Positions 46,547 through 59,855 of a stretch of DNA of 64,000 nucleotides are shown in pieces. The DNA lies in contig NC_135129.1 of assembly GCF_050908995.1 (NCBI RefSeq), positions 3,968,001 through 4,032,000 on the forward strand, written 5' to 3'. The notes under the pieces were generated by a model. The model was not told the DNA's origin and made no database searches. It saw only the letters and a program-made list of their open reading frames with translations. Numbering within the stretch: the stretch's first letter is position 1; every line of letters starts with the position of its first letter. The position numbers and the translations under genes were made by a program. The DNA comes from Andrena cerasifolii (taxonomy: Eukaryota; Arthropoda; Insecta; Hymenoptera; Andrenidae).

Positions 46547-47888
46547 CAGGGTGTCCTGCAAGGAGCGGTAGGGTGAGTGCATTTAATATCGGCTAGCACG
46601 CGGCATTGAGACTCGTAATATCCTGTCAACAAAGGGCCCTTTTTGTTGGCAATGAACTGAAATAGTAGCCGAGTAGGTATGTTTAAGAAAACATACCTAG
46701 TTTGGTATTTTCTTTTATCGAAACACGTTTCACTATGAGCTATCAAATTTTACGTATACATTTCAAAATGGTTTATAATTATTTAGTAATTTATTCGAAT
46801 AAATTTTTGTCGTGATAAACTTATTAGGTACGTGAATTTATATACTACACTGATCAGGAGGGGCCCATTTTTTCGGGGAAATCAAGAGGTAGTTTACTAA
46901 AAGGGGATAAATGTATAGAAAAGTATAGAAAAGAGTGTTTGGATAAAATGATAATTTATTTGTGAAGACAGGGCTCTAGGGGTGCCTTCTGAACAGGGGC
47001 CCATTTTTCGAGAAACTAAAGCGGTAGGTTACTCAAAACGGGCTCGGTGTAATAATATAGAAAAAAATATAGTTTGGATAAAATCATAATTTTTTTTAAA
47101 TATGAGGCCCTGGTGGGCCTTCCGAGAAGGGGCCCAGGTGGCAAGTGCTCATCGGCCGCCCTGTTAAATCCGCCACAGAGAAGGTGGTTATTCTATCAAA
47201 TTGTCCATTACGTTCGTGCTGCTTTTTAGTATTAAAAAAGTATTTTTGAACCTTTCTCCATGCCTTCAGATGACTGACAGAGTTTTTTAGGTGTCGGATG
47301 GCTTTGCTTTTTGGATATTTTAGAGGACCGAAAAAGAACGAATACGTGTCCTTTTATTCTTGTTTGCAATGCCCATTTTCAAAGATAAATCCAAAATGTG
47401 CTATAATATTTTTATAGGAGACCCCGATTTAAAAAAAAATCCAATTTAAAAACTCGTCTGATATACGTGCTCTTCACTAGAATATGACTCTGACAAAACT
47501 ATGGATGACATGAATCTTTGTGGACAATTAAATTGAAATTGTAGGACGACATTTTATGAAATGCTTCCGTAAAAAATTGGTTTAAAAAATGGAAAGGACT
47601 TTCAGTGAAGTACCCACGTACTCGACAGATTTTCAGACTTAATTTTTTCGAAAATGAGGCGTCGTTTCAAAAGATGTAATTTTACAATTATTACATATTT
47701 TTACACAAGGATTACTGTACCTATTTCGTCCTTTTTTCAGTTAGGCGTATGCGTCCCTAACGATTTGTCAAAATCGAATTATTCGAAACCGAGGTCTCGA
47801 TTAAAACATTTTATTCTACAGTTTTAATTAGCCTTTTCGCGTGGAATCATTTTCTTTTCGTATATAACACTTATTGTGGAACACCCTG
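46547..47888. mobile_element. element of about 1.3 kb with CAGGGTGT ends and TA flanks
   Basis: The left end is TA-CAGGGTGTCCT (TA at 46545-46546). The right end, read inward, is TA-CAGGGTGTTCC (TA at 47889-47890). The interior has tandem, GGGGCCC-led units of about 130 bp at about 46859 and 46994, with a third partial start at about 47127. No transposase. The TA flanks suggest a Tc1/mariner-type target, but the match is short. Confidence 0.5.
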
Positions 47889-47890
47889 TA

Positions 47891-49384
47891 GATGGACTGT
47901 TTCAATGTTGAGTAAAGTTGTTCCGTGTAGGCGTTTGGCTACTGTGGCGTGGGTCGATGGTGATTTGAGTGTGGGTTTCAGGGATGAATGAGTGTTTGAG
48001 GAAGTAATTGAAGCCTATCAGGGGTAATTTTAAGGGGATGCTTATGCTTAAATTCTTAAAATTCTTCGAATTTCTGTGCAAGAAATTAGGAACACGTTTT
48101 TAATATCTGAAAGTTCATCAAGATATAAAGAAAATATATTTTTTTAACATGGTGCAACTAGGAAATAAATGTTATAAAAACTGTTGCTGTTTATAAAAAA
48201 AGAATACTGGCGCTTCTTCGATAATAAAAAAATTACGCGATTAAACTAATGGACCAATTTACATAATTAGTACTGTACTTATTCTACAAGACGTTGGAGA
48301 CGAAAAAAATTTTATTTGAACGTTCATCCTAACGTTTCAACATTGCCTACGTAGCACAGAAGATCATTTCTTACTTTCTTAATTTCTAACACAGCTTATT
48401 TACAAATTGGAAAAGCATTCAATAATTAGTCAAACTTAAATAAGATTAACAGTAAAAATTAATCAGTGAACTTGACATCATGCGTTCGACAAATAATAAA
48501 TTAAATGAAATTTGTACCCATATATTTTACAATAAAATCCAACTGGAATTATTTCGTAAAATTCAACCGGGTAATAAATTCGTCATCCACTGCTCCCAAA
48601 TTGAAGCATCGTCGTGTGCACGTACATTTTGTTATAAAATTACAATTGACGCGAGGATGGCAAAAAACATGACACATAAAAGATAAAAAGTTGCCGACTG
48701 GAAAGATTACGAGCTTTCCGCGAACAGGTCGTAGTAATTAATATAAGTCTAATTTATATCGGCTCAGTGTATGAAGCAATATCGCGTCACCTGTTTATTT
48801 AACGAGCATCCAGCTTTCCGTGAGGATTGCTTATCGATCAAATATCTGTTCTTGCTCCCCTTTCGGGTCGACGGCTTTGATGGAAAAATAGATGGCGCGA
48901 CATAAATGGTACGGCCTCATCGATCAGCCATATTTCACTCGTCCATTATGAAACGCATCGTTACCCATCGTTTTGTATTTAAATAACGGCTAATAAGGAT
49001 TTTCAGTAATATGTAAGACAGAATTAAAATTGTCATTCGCTAGTTCTTCCACATTCACAACATATTAGTCTTCCTTTACCACTGCAATAGTGTCTTAGTT
49101 AGATATTGAACATTTTTTTCTTAATTTTGAATACAGCGCTATTATGTAAATTGGTAGCTTGTAATTTGTATATTTTATGCTTTATAGATTGCATTTATAT
49201 TGTAATTGCTAAAAACACTACCGTTCAGTATTTGATCACTTGTTATAGGTGCGTTTAATTAATAAAAGAGAAAGGCGAACGTTTTTCCACATATCTGTGG
49301 TCTAACTTCGACATTTTTGTTAGCCCATAGCAATTGTTTATTTTTACTTTATCGGCTTAAAAGTAGTTTTCGAACTGCAATTAG
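47891..49384. other. non-coding AT-rich DNA
   Basis: No exon or clear repeat was identified. The open frame at 48480-48686 has no motif. Confidence 0.4.
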
Positions 49385-49414
49385 ATTATTATTATTATTA
49401 TTATTATTATTATT
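49385..49414. repeat. (ATT)10 microsatellite
   Basis: Ten uninterrupted ATT units. Confidence 0.95.
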
Positions 49415-49499
49415 GACAGCTGTAGTTTTTCCTTTTTGTGATATGTACAATTTAATATTACCAGCACTCAAATGTCATTAAACAATGTTGTTTAATTAA

Positions 49500-49708
49500 A
49501 TTTGGGGGGGTGAAAACTGCGTTCAAAGTTAGGGCTGAAAAATCATTTTTGTGGAATATCTCGAGAACTATTAGAGATAGGGGGATAGTGTCAATGGACG
49601 AATTTTGTGTCTTTGAATGCGAAATATGACTGACTCACCAGATTTTCAAAAATCCACAAAAATGATTTTTCAACCCTAACTTTGAACGCAGTTTTCACCC
49701 CCCAAATA
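49500..49708. repeat. inverted repeat, arms about 60 bp
   Basis: The left arm, ATTTGGGGGGGTGAAAACTG onwards through GTTAGGGCTGAAAAATCATT (to about 49555), recurs as its reverse complement at about 49650-49708. The centre contains an AACTATTAGAGATAG word also seen near 55175. Probably a small MITE. Confidence 0.75.
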
Positions 49709-49829
49709 TGAAAACTGGGAAAAATAAAAAAACACGTATTTCTTATTTTTCGGTCCTCTATAACATATCCAAAAATCAAAATCATCGGAGGCGGACACCT
49801 AAAATACTCTCCTTGTTAGAAGGTGGACG

Positions 49830-50520
49830 CAGACCACGGAAACAGACACTGGTTCCGCGAGAGCTCGACTGGCGCGACAATCGCGAAGGAAAGTCGGGTT
49901 TCCCCTCGAACACGGGCTTCCCCTGACCGCAGCTCTGGCGACACACTCGTGCTTCACAGATACGGTTAAAGATTAAATATACGTTTATTTTCATACAAAA
50001 GGTGCTCTCCATTCCTTCTCGGTACCCTGAGCGCCCTGGTCGTAATAACAAACGACTACCCTTCCGTGACTCTCGCTAGATACGCGAATTCCTATCCTCC
50101 TTCCGTGCAACTATCGGAGTCCTATCGCGCATGTAAATCAGCGTACTAATCAAGCGCGTAAATCTGTGATTACATTAATCACAGCTGACGAGGCTTTAAA
50201 GATCGTATCGAAAGGGGTAGCCGTATTTATGACGTGAATCTTTTCAACCCACTTAACGGAAAGGAAATCTCTTAGAAATATTAAAATCGACGCCGTAATC
50301 TTCGCGGAGATTTATGGTGAATCGCGGCGAATCCGTTTTCCCAGAAAGCGAAATTTCATTAGTTCTGCAATCTAATTTCCATGTGGTTCATGACGGTAAT
50401 TCGAATTTGCATAGCCGCTGACTGAAAAGTGGTAGACCCACGGCGCAAGTGCTTACCGTTCCGCGGAGATATATTAATGTCGAAACGAGGGAATCGTTAA
50501 ATAAACGCAGAGAAACTGAC
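49830..50520. other. GC-rich island
   Basis: Raised GC and CpG; no exon with a recognisable motif. The opposing frames 49708-49926 (+) and 49782-50051 (-) are not supported. Confidence 0.35.
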
Positions 50521-51573
50521 GAATCGAAGAAGATGAGAACGGATTACGCTGTGACAAAGTTTCCTTTAATATCTAGTTTAAAGAATTTTGGATCGTTTAC
50601 TACTTAATCTCATGCTTAGAAATTTTCATCGCCCGTTGTACAGGGTGTTAAAAAAGTGCTGGCCACTGCTTTTAGGGGTGAATCTACAACTATGGATCGG
50701 TGGAGATTTGTAAAAAAAAATTGCGGCAAAATTGTTTATAACATTAAAGGTTAATGTTAATTTTTTTACATCAACATATTCTGCTCGCTGAAAGGAGGGA
50801 AAGTTTAAAACGAACCATTCGTCGCTAACGCAACGGTTTCCCAAAAATGCGAAAAATGTTTTCATGTGTGCATCACTTCATCCATGCCACAGCTTTATCA
50901 ATTTTTTTCGGAAACATAATAAAGAAAATAAACCTTAATTTTGCCCTTTTGGATGACTAGAATAGTTCCCACACCAACGCTCGTCAGAAATGATTTTTTT
51001 AAGAACCTTGCATCACCGACTATAACTATGTACATGTGCGATAAAAACGATCAAAAAAATTCTGAGCATTACTTCAAACATACCTTAATATGCACACAAA
51101 ACGCCAGACAGTATAAACTAATAGTATTTGTTAAATAAATTCTCGAAGATGGCGTTGAAAAACGGGCAAGTACACTAGCTAGAGTTCCCTTTTAAGTGGT
51201 ATGATATAGCAACCCTCCCCTGTTTCTTGTCTGCTAAACTGCATTAATTGTGTCTACCTGTGTACGGGGGGTGTATCGTGCAATTAGGACAGGTCATAGC
51301 TTTTGCGTAATATATTCATCCGTGTTACACTAAGCCTTGTATAAATAGGTGTACCTAGATCTTTCCCAACGTCCTGTAAACCAAGTTATTCCAACGCCAC
51401 AGCCCTTATCTTATCTCAACTTCTTACCCTAAAAAACCTTTTAGTTAGTCCAGGCACCGTGCCATCGTGGTCCTTCAATTTCGCGAAAATATATTCCAAA
51501 CCCTACTGTGACATTATACCTCTCTCCTATTCCAAAATTCCCTAAAAGCCCAAAATGAAGCATTCCTTTGTCG
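50521..51573. other. non-coding interval with a lone repeat terminus
   Basis: A TGTACAGGGTGTTAAAAAAG repeat end at about 50637 resembles the TACAGGGTG termini elsewhere in the window; no partner end was found. No gene is supported. Confidence 0.35.
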
Positions 51574-52205
51574 ATTAATTAGAAAGAAAGGAATTGAAAC
51601 TGCGACTTGCCCTTTGACACAAAGTTTATTAACGCCACAAGCTTTAAAAAAACATGTTTGTTTAGTCAAAAATATGCATTGTATATGACGCTACAGATGG
51701 ATCATTAAAGAAACTTTTTAAAAAAGTTTCTTTTGTTTTAGAGTGATAATTCAAAAAGGGAGGTTCTCATATATGCAAATCAAATTGGAGCATGTTCACA
51801 AAATGTGTAGCTTCGACCGGAGCCTAACTTGAAGTTAGTAAAGACTCTTATTCTTTATGAAAAGGAACCTCATCAATTTTTTCACGATATAAACCCTTTT
51901 TTTAAAAATCGCCTTTTCGTAGCTGTTATTTTCATCGTCTTTGGTTTTATACAAGTTCAGTGCAGAACCACAGGTATTCTCAAGAAGAATTTACAAGCAG
52001 CTCGCTGTATTTCGTTTCGTTTCGTCTAAATCGCTGCAAAACAATAGAAACTTTTTCAAAAAGCCTCTTTAATTATCCATCTGCAGCGACATCTATATCT
52101 ATATTTTTTACTAAACAAACATGTTTTTTGCAAGCTTATGATCTTAATAAAAATTGTGCCAAAGAACAAGTCTCAGTTTCAACTTATTTCATTGTAATTA
52201 ATTAA
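51574..52205. mobile_element. foldback element family F, copy 2
   Basis: Arms of about 160 bp are inverted: the left arm has TTGAAACTGCGACTTG, CAAGCTTT and ACATGTTTGTTTAGT, and the right arm, read inward, has TTGAAACTGAGACTTG, AAGCTTG and ACATGTTTGTTTAGT. The interior, about 51740-52050, matches copy 1 at 32450-32790. No transposase. Target duplication is not clear because both ends are ATTAATTA-like. Confidence 0.7.
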
Positions 52206-52738
52206 AACAGAAATGTTGCATTTTCGACGAAAACGACTGCTCACTACCCTTAATTCCTCTTTCCATCTCGCAAACCCAAATCAGAATCGTAAACGGAATG
52301 TACACCCTATCCATCGATTCTACGTATGAACCTACGAACCAGGATGAAAATAAAATTAGCAATTGTATCACAGAGAGTGACATTTTGCACAATACTCATC
52401 CATTATAAAAATTCTGAATTTAACATTCCCTAAATAAATGAAATATGTTGTAGATACCGGCTGGGCGGGTACTCTTGTGAGTGACTGTACAAATCTACGC
52501 ATTGCTTTAGAAACGAACGGAGTTATACGTATCATTTCGTGCACGAAAAGTTTCCGCTTCGAACTTTTCTGAGTTATGAATTTGTTAAAAAAAAAAAGAG
52601 TCAGCGCCGGCTTCCATCTCCGCGGTTTCTGTTGAATTCATTTTCACCATTAGCGGCCACAAAAGTCCTCCATTCGGCCAACATTTTGCTATCTATGAAA
52701 CCGAACGTTTCGCCGTGTATTGCATTTCCGTCGACAAG

Positions 52739-52850
52739 TTATTCGTTGTAACGTTCCAGAAAAGTTTCCCACTTGACGTCTGGCATTTTGCAGTTTAGCA
52801 GTCGCTTATCGTCAACGCTCAACTTGCTGCCCATATAATATGCGCGACGG
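52739..52850 (-). pseudogene. possible fatty acyl-CoA reductase C-terminal fragment
   Basis: The minus-strand frame ends in KLSVDDKRLLNCKMPDVKW followed by ETFLERYNE and a stop. The pattern (Leu-Ser...Asp-Lys...Leu-x-Asn/Phe...Trp-x-x-Phe/Tyr-x-x-x-Tyr) resembles the end of insect fatty acyl-CoA reductases, which normally continues for another dozen or more residues after the Tyr. Only about 35 codons look homologous; the upstream part of the open frame does not. If real it is a terminal exon or a relic with an early stop. This rests on remembered family patterns and could be chance. Confidence 0.25.
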
Positions 52851-52851
52851 T

Positions 52852-55800
52852 ATGAATGTAGTTTACACTGTGCCGCGCACCAGTCCCGAACAGGTAGGTA
52901 CAAGTTACCGGGAAACATGAGCGTCAGCGTGCGACAGGGAAAGACAAACAAGATAGTTTGGTAGTTCTACGATCGGTTCAATTAACAATATGTCTCTACC
53001 TGCCGTCAAAGGCCACATTTACGGAGCTTAATGGGGAAGCTTGTAATTTCGTGGCTGACGGGGGATGACAGGTTCAGTGTGTCGACCTGGCCAGTGAAAT
53101 TACTGGATTCAAATTAATTCGTTCTTTGTGTTCTTCACTGGTCGTCTCACTCCGTGGCGTGACCAATTATTTCACAAGTTATAATTATTATTATCCTCGA
53201 TTTTTTTGTGATATTATTTTCTTATACTTCTTGCGACTTATTTGATAATACTCTTCTTCGTCCCCGACTTTTTCATGCACATGGCGTAATTTTTTTACCC
53301 TTTTGAAGTTTTTTATGGGGTCAGTTATTTCACAAGTTCTGACGTAATTTTTGATAATATGTATCATGGTGATTACATGGAAGGGCATGGAACACTAGAA
53401 ATTTTTCCAAATGCATTCATTTGTTTATTAAGAAAAATAGAAAGTGAGAAAAGGCAAATCGTTGTGCCCCACCTGAGGTATAATTAAGTAAAACAATTAG
53501 TAGATTGTACCTTGACAGCAGGAAACAGACACTGCCTGGTGTCTGAGCCTTTGTGACCGATAAATTTAACAAATTATCAAATATAAATATAAATGTATAA
53601 ATTAAAATATGGCTATATATTAGGTATATGGTGAATTCTCCTAATTTCTATAATTTTTTACCCACTTGAGCTGCCCCTAAACATAAAATGTATTTTCCAA
53701 AGTTTTTATACAGTGTTTGTATATCTGAAACAACAAATAAGGGTGGTAAGACTGATAAAAAAATGTTTAATTATTTCTTTTAATTTTTAAGCTCCACCCT
53801 AGTGTGTATCTGTCACAAAAAATTCTCAATGCAATGCAATCATTGGAAAAGTGGTCTTCTACCACTATACAGTTAATATGATTTGATACGACAATTGATT
53901 TAGTTCGAGGTTCGCAAGAAAATATACTAAAGAAGAATTTTAGCTAAATTCATTACAGGGGTCCCTTATTCTCTACGTTTATTATTTAATACATCGTTAA
54001 AATTCTTTACCCCACCCCCCCTGTGTTCATCTCGTAATTCACGTTATTCAATTTCATCTTGATACTCTGAATCTGCATAGCAGAATTTACGCAACATGCT
54101 TGCGATAAATAGTAAATACGATATTAACGAGGAGACTGGATAAAATATTCGCCTCTGATATTATTTACAGGGAGAGTGCCTCTAAACAATATTCTCGAAA
54201 ACTTCCAGTGTCTAATTACGCAACAGATGCTCGTCAACGTAAGAAGAGGACAAAGCCTGTTTGCGTATAAAAGGATCAGCGAAAAGTGATAGGAAGAAAA
54301 AGGAGCCGTGGATTCTAATTATACTGCATTGTTCTCCTCAAGAATTATGTACTGGGGTAAGTTTAATACGCTTCTTAAAATAAACTCTGTAGTGTGCATG
54401 AAAGAAGGAGAGAGGAAGTCTCCGGGAGCGCGATTTTGATATGGATCCCATGCCGCGCCGACCAATAGAGGGGCGAGCTGAATGTCGATCGACGTGGCTA
54501 ACATCGAATGGGGTCAAAATCTGAAGCTATACTCGGGGAAGATAATATTGGCTGCTAAAATTACTGAATCTATTTTCCAGCTACTATCTTCTATCTGTAG
54601 CTACTACCCTCGTCAACACCTTATTACCCCCCTTTGGCTACCACGCTATTTCATCTCTCACGTATCCACTTGACTGTAGGTATAGTCCAGTGAAATTAGA
54701 CGGAAATATAGCCTATCTGGGGAATAATTTTCAGAAAGATAGATTTTTGGATGAGCCTTTATTTCGTCGTTTTAAAGAATATGTCAAAAGTTCCCATCGA
54801 TGTGACATCTGAAAATTTTACAATGGGTCAAAGGTAACAGAAAATAGTTTTTCGCGAATATCTCGTTATCTATCGGTTCTACGACAAAAATAGTTATTAC
54901 GAATTTTGTAGCTTAGGAAATTATGTATGAAAAAGGTTGTATGTGTTTTCCTCGCAGGAGTAACCATTCTCATGTACGACGGCTTGCAAAATTTCAACCC
55001 TTATACATTTAACAAGGGCAGATCTCGAACCCGAAAATTAAAAAAATTCTGAAACTTTGTGAATATGTAGGGGATATTCTCCTGAGTACAACGTAATTTT
55101 ATTTCTTGCCCAAATTCAGTCTAAGAGGGCGAAATTGACCCCTGAAAAATTTCCGATTTTGTGTTATTTCTCGCGAACTGTTAGAGATAGAAAAAAAGTT
55201 TTCTGCAAAAAACCACTGCTTTTAGTTAGGATTATCATTTGGTAACTTACAGTCCTTACAATTCGCGACTAATAACATTTAGAGAGATCAATTTCACCCC
55301 CTTGAGTGAATTTAAGCAACCAAAAAATTGTGCAATACATACCTATACATATATCCTCTACATATCCCCAAAGTTGAAAGTTTAATTGACCCAAAATCAA
55401 GAAACAACACTCAGTTGAGGCAATTTTAACATGAATTCAACATTACAACTCAGGTGCTAGATGAAAAAAAGTGAATTGTTTTTAAAGCTGTCTCCAGCCT
55501 CTGTGTTTACATTTTTTCAACTTCTTTCGCCCAAACTTTGCCGCACTCCAAAATTTGCAGCCCCAGGCTGCAGCCTACTTAGCCTACACACAAATCTGCC
55601 CCCGATAACACATGTGATTGTCGAATCGCCTCAAATCTGTTTCAGTTCAATTCGGAATCATGGGTTTAAACGGTTCATTAAATAAATAATTGAGAGGAGG
55701 CAGTGATTGCAACATTCGCAGCGAGCAATTAAATGGAAACCGGGCGAGATGATATCGGCAAGTGGAACAAGGCAGGGAACAAGTGTAACGCGCCATCACA

Positions 55801-58800
55801 AATTCGAAAACGACAACACGTTGGCGACAATCAACTGTCCATATTGCATAATTAAATGGCACTTGGGTTTATTTACCTCTATCTTCGCGCTACGACTGAC
55901 GTTTTCATAGATACGGCAATTCCTTGCTAAAAATTGCATACACCACCTCGTCGCGGAGATTCAAATTTCTTCTCACTTTCGCTGAAAGCTTGTCCACGGT
56001 TCGACGGGGAGCAATCTACGTAAAATTATGCAATCGTGTGAATTAAAATCAACGCGATCCGAGCAACAGGCTGAATTCATCGATCGACATGTTTTAATTC
56101 GACGTACACGAAGAACAGGCGCGCGTCCCACCGTTTTGGACATCGTCGGCCGGTTTTTCATTAAAACAATGCGAAATTAACGAGCTGCAAAATTAATTAA
56201 GTCCAGACACGTTCGTTTGGCCTGATTATAGGATTCATAACGGCGAGGGTGATATGTATATTATATATTCAAATTTGTTTGGAATAGTAGAATTTTCATA
56301 TGCAGGATTCGTGTCATTGTTTTTCGAAATTCCTTCAAATACTAAATAAAGTTTTTTTTTGTTTTTCTAAATACTATTGTAAAGAACGTTAGATGCTTAG
56401 ACGATTTTAAAGTGTGATTTAAAAAACAGAGATAAATAAAGTGCTGGATATTTAGAATAATAATATTAAATAGGTTGGTGCAAAAGGTTTAAGGGTTTTA
56501 TATGGAGCTTTACTTTAAATCTAATTACGAAGTTCTATTCAGTGAACAGAAACTACGAATATAGAATAGTGTTATTTGCAAATCGATATATTAAATTACA
56601 AATTGGTTGAACAATAACCAGCGGTGCTTTTGTGTTTGGTGATTATTAATCAAACGTAACGAGAATAATGCATAATAATAATATGTCGTTATTACATTCC
56701 CGTCTCCATAAAATTATTAAAAAATATACCATGCTGAAATAATAGGAACCTATTTACGCGTCCTACGTGTAATGGGCGAGACTCAGCAATTTGCTGGCTC
56801 TTAAGTTTAATCCTGAGAATAATAATAAAATACTAATAATAATAGGAAAAGAATATAAATACTAATAATTGCAATACAAAATAAAATAAAAAACCAAGCA
56901 TCATTAGTATACACTTTAGAGTTTAAAATTGGGAAACTTCGACATTCATCGTAATTTTTTGATCTCTGACCCTCTGATTTTCAGTTATTTAAGCATCCCA
57001 GTCACTTTTTTCATCACTAAGGGTTCTCTAGGGGTTTCAGTGAAAATGCTGCCCTGGTTCTGAAGTTCATAAATTCTACAATTTTGGAATTCTATAAAAA
57101 GGTATTGAGAAATTAATTTTCAAATACGAAAAGTGTTTTGAAGCCACTGAAAATTACGGGTATTAACAAAAATGACTTTGAAACTATGTAATTTCCTTTC
57201 CAACTCTTTTTAACAACTATGGCAAACATTTTGTGTCAGTCTTAGAAGTTAGTAAATCGAACTTTATACAGTAATGTCCAAGGATTGATGCTAAAGTTTC
57301 AGGGGCATGTTTGAGAGACAAATTTATTTGCAAACTTTTACACGAGGATTTACAGAAAATTGAGGTTATCCTTTAACAAGATAACGATATGAATCGCGCA
57401 ACGAAGAAAGCTAAAGAATAGTAGGCACTACAGAAGATAAGCCCGCCTCGAAACTTTAACGTTACGTATCCCCTAAACCATTAACAGTCTGCCCCTAAAA
57501 CTATATATCAGTAACTTCAGTATTGCAAGCCTTATCACTGTGTGAAAACCCTTCAGGCTTACACTTGGGGTCCTCTGCTCCTAACAATAAGTGTACGAGA
57601 TCCAAAAATACCTGCTGTATTAACATTCCATTTTACTTTTGAATACTACTTTTGCCTATCAAAGAAGTCACGCACGTGCCATTAATTGGGTCTAGTTATG
57701 CAGAAAGATCTCAACCCACAAAATGACAAAACATTAGTTGAACGCAGTATGGATCCTATAATTTTGTGATCTTTATTTTGCAAAAAATTACCAACCTATA
57801 GAACAACTCTTACATTATACAATTATTGAAACTACCAAGCCATTGTTCCATTGTAGGCTTAAAAAACAAAAGCTGGAGAAAATTAAAAATAATATTAATT
57901 ATACTACTCACTATTAAATAACCCATTCAGAAACATAGTAAAACAATAACAAGAAATAATATATACCCAATAGAAATAAAGCTACTTTTTTTCAACAATT
58001 AAAATCTTCAAACTACTCAGTTTTAGATCATTGAGGGTTGGTACCATTCTGCAGAACTAGACTAAAAATTGACATTAAATATGTAAGTACACCACTGTTC
58101 AGTAAAATATTCTACGACTGAAAACAAAAACTTAACAACCTATGCATTTTATTGATTTTATTTTTACACGATAGATACGTTCCCGAATAATTCGCGGGAG
58201 AAAAGATACCGCGCATATGAAAAATGGGGCATTGTATACAGGCTATAAAAATCAGAAAATACAATAACAATTAGCATTAATAAGGAATAATTAGGATAAA
58301 CCAATTAGGATTAATTGAGATCAATTTCTTAGAAAAATAACTAGCAATATTTTTTCTTAGAATTAAAATTAAGTGAATATTTCTAAAAAGCAGATTTATC
58401 AGACCGTGTTAGATCAAAACAAATCGTGCAAAAAGATTAAACTCCGTTCAATCAAAATCGTGTAAAAAAAAAATTAAGTGTTCGTGGGAATTGCTGAACC
58501 ATGGTGCGTGTGAACTTTGGTGCCACGAAGACGCTTCGATCAATTCGGACCATAACAAAAATGAGACGACACCCTTAACAGTCGTACCACGATGTTGCGC
58601 AATAATTTTTAATTCCCCATTGCGCTCAGAATTTCCGCGGCGATGCTGGATCGCAGAGCGTTATTGAAAAACGTACAGTTATGTTCAAGTTTAGCTAAAC
58701 AGTAGTTACGACCTGCCCGTAAAACGTTTTATTACCCGAGGCAGTATCTCCTGATTTTTCTAGCCATACTCGCGGCGATGAGGCCTCCTAACTGGGCATT

Positions 58801-59325
58801 CGTAACGCGACCAATGGAATTGAATTTTTCCCGGACACGGTAACGAGAACTTCTTCCAGCAACGTTCCCAACGTTTTTACGCGTCCCATAAATGAGACGT
58901 GTAAATTTGCCTCGCACACTTCTGCAAAAGTGCTCTCCGCCTTTTACAGCCCACTAAAAACGCCGAGGAACACTCGGCGCGCAAAAAAACCCAAGCGAGC
59001 TACCAAATTCTCAGACATCTTCTTCGTCTCGCGAAGTCTCTCAAAATGCTTGGATACTTTGAACATAATCTTTCTAGGAAACATTCCCAGTAGGGGGTTG
59101 ATATAGCGAGCAAATATTGGTACTGTTAGAAACCTTAGATAATGAGAAAATTTTACATAAATTATACGAAGCATTGGGAGCATAAAGGGAATAACCTACA
59201 TTTTTTGCGAAATTGAGTTAGTAGCAATAATGTATTGTAATAAGCTGTACTAATTATATAAAACAGGACATTTTTTTATTCGATGTGGGTTAGTCCGTTT
59301 TTGCTTTCAATGCCTCATATATTAG
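52852..59325. other. long non-coding interval
   Basis: AT-rich for most of its length, with a GC-richer patch at about 55680-56230. No exon was recognised on either strand. It may be intron of the minus-strand Dpr-like gene, whose 3' exons must lie at lower coordinates than 60606. Around 54840-55310 there are words shared with small inverted repeats elsewhere (CTGTTAGAGATAG). Confidence 0.4.
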
Positions 59326-59329
59326 TTAC

Positions 59330-59448
59330 TAGGGCTGGGACTATTCGAATAATTTAATACTCGAATATTTTATAAGTACTCGAATGCTACGAATAAACTT
59401 CGAATATTTGAGTATTCGAATGTTATTATTCGAATAGTCCCAGGACTA
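59330..59448. mobile_element. hAT-like terminus with inverted ATTCGAATA arms
   Basis: The ends are TAGGGCTGGGACTATTCGAA and TTCGAATAGTCCCAGGACTA, inverted with one change. The same terminus occurs at 812. It may be one end of the larger minus-strand element continuing to 59855. Confidence 0.6.
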
Positions 59449-59531
59449 GTGTGAAGTGCATTAAAATTAGTTTTCAAGATTTCACCCTGACAAATGAACC
59501 TAAAGAACTTGATTTATAATTCACACTATTC
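59449..59531 (-). repeat. unique segment shared with 940-1000
   Basis: On the minus strand it reads GTGTGAATTATAAATCAAG, GTTCATTTGTCAGGGTG and AAATCTTG, matching 942-993 nearly base for base. It ties the minisatellite to the element at 812. Confidence 0.75.
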
Positions 59532-59855
59532 TATTCGAATATTTAAGTATTCGAATACTTAAATATTAGAATAGTATTCGAATATTTAAATATTCGAATA
59601 GTATTCGAATACTCGGATATTCGAATAGTATTCGAATACTCGGATATTCGAATAGTATTCGAATACTCGGATATTCGAATTCTTAAATATTCGAATAGTA
59701 TTCGAATACTTGGATATTCGAATACTTAAATATTCGAATAGTATTCGAATACTTAAATATTCGAATAGTATTCGAATACTTGGATATTCGAATTCTTAAA
59801 TATTCGAATAGTATTCGAATACTTGGATATTCGAATAGTATTCGAATACTTGGAT
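59532..59855. repeat. 27-bp minisatellite of ATTCGAATA palindromes
   Basis: About 12 copies of a unit of the form TATTCGAATACTNGGA followed by TATTCGAATAG, so each unit holds two TATTCGAATA palindromes spaced 16 and 11 bp apart. Variants are ACTCGGA, ACTTGGA and ACTTAAA. It belongs to the hAT-like element seen at 59330 and 812. Confidence 0.9.
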
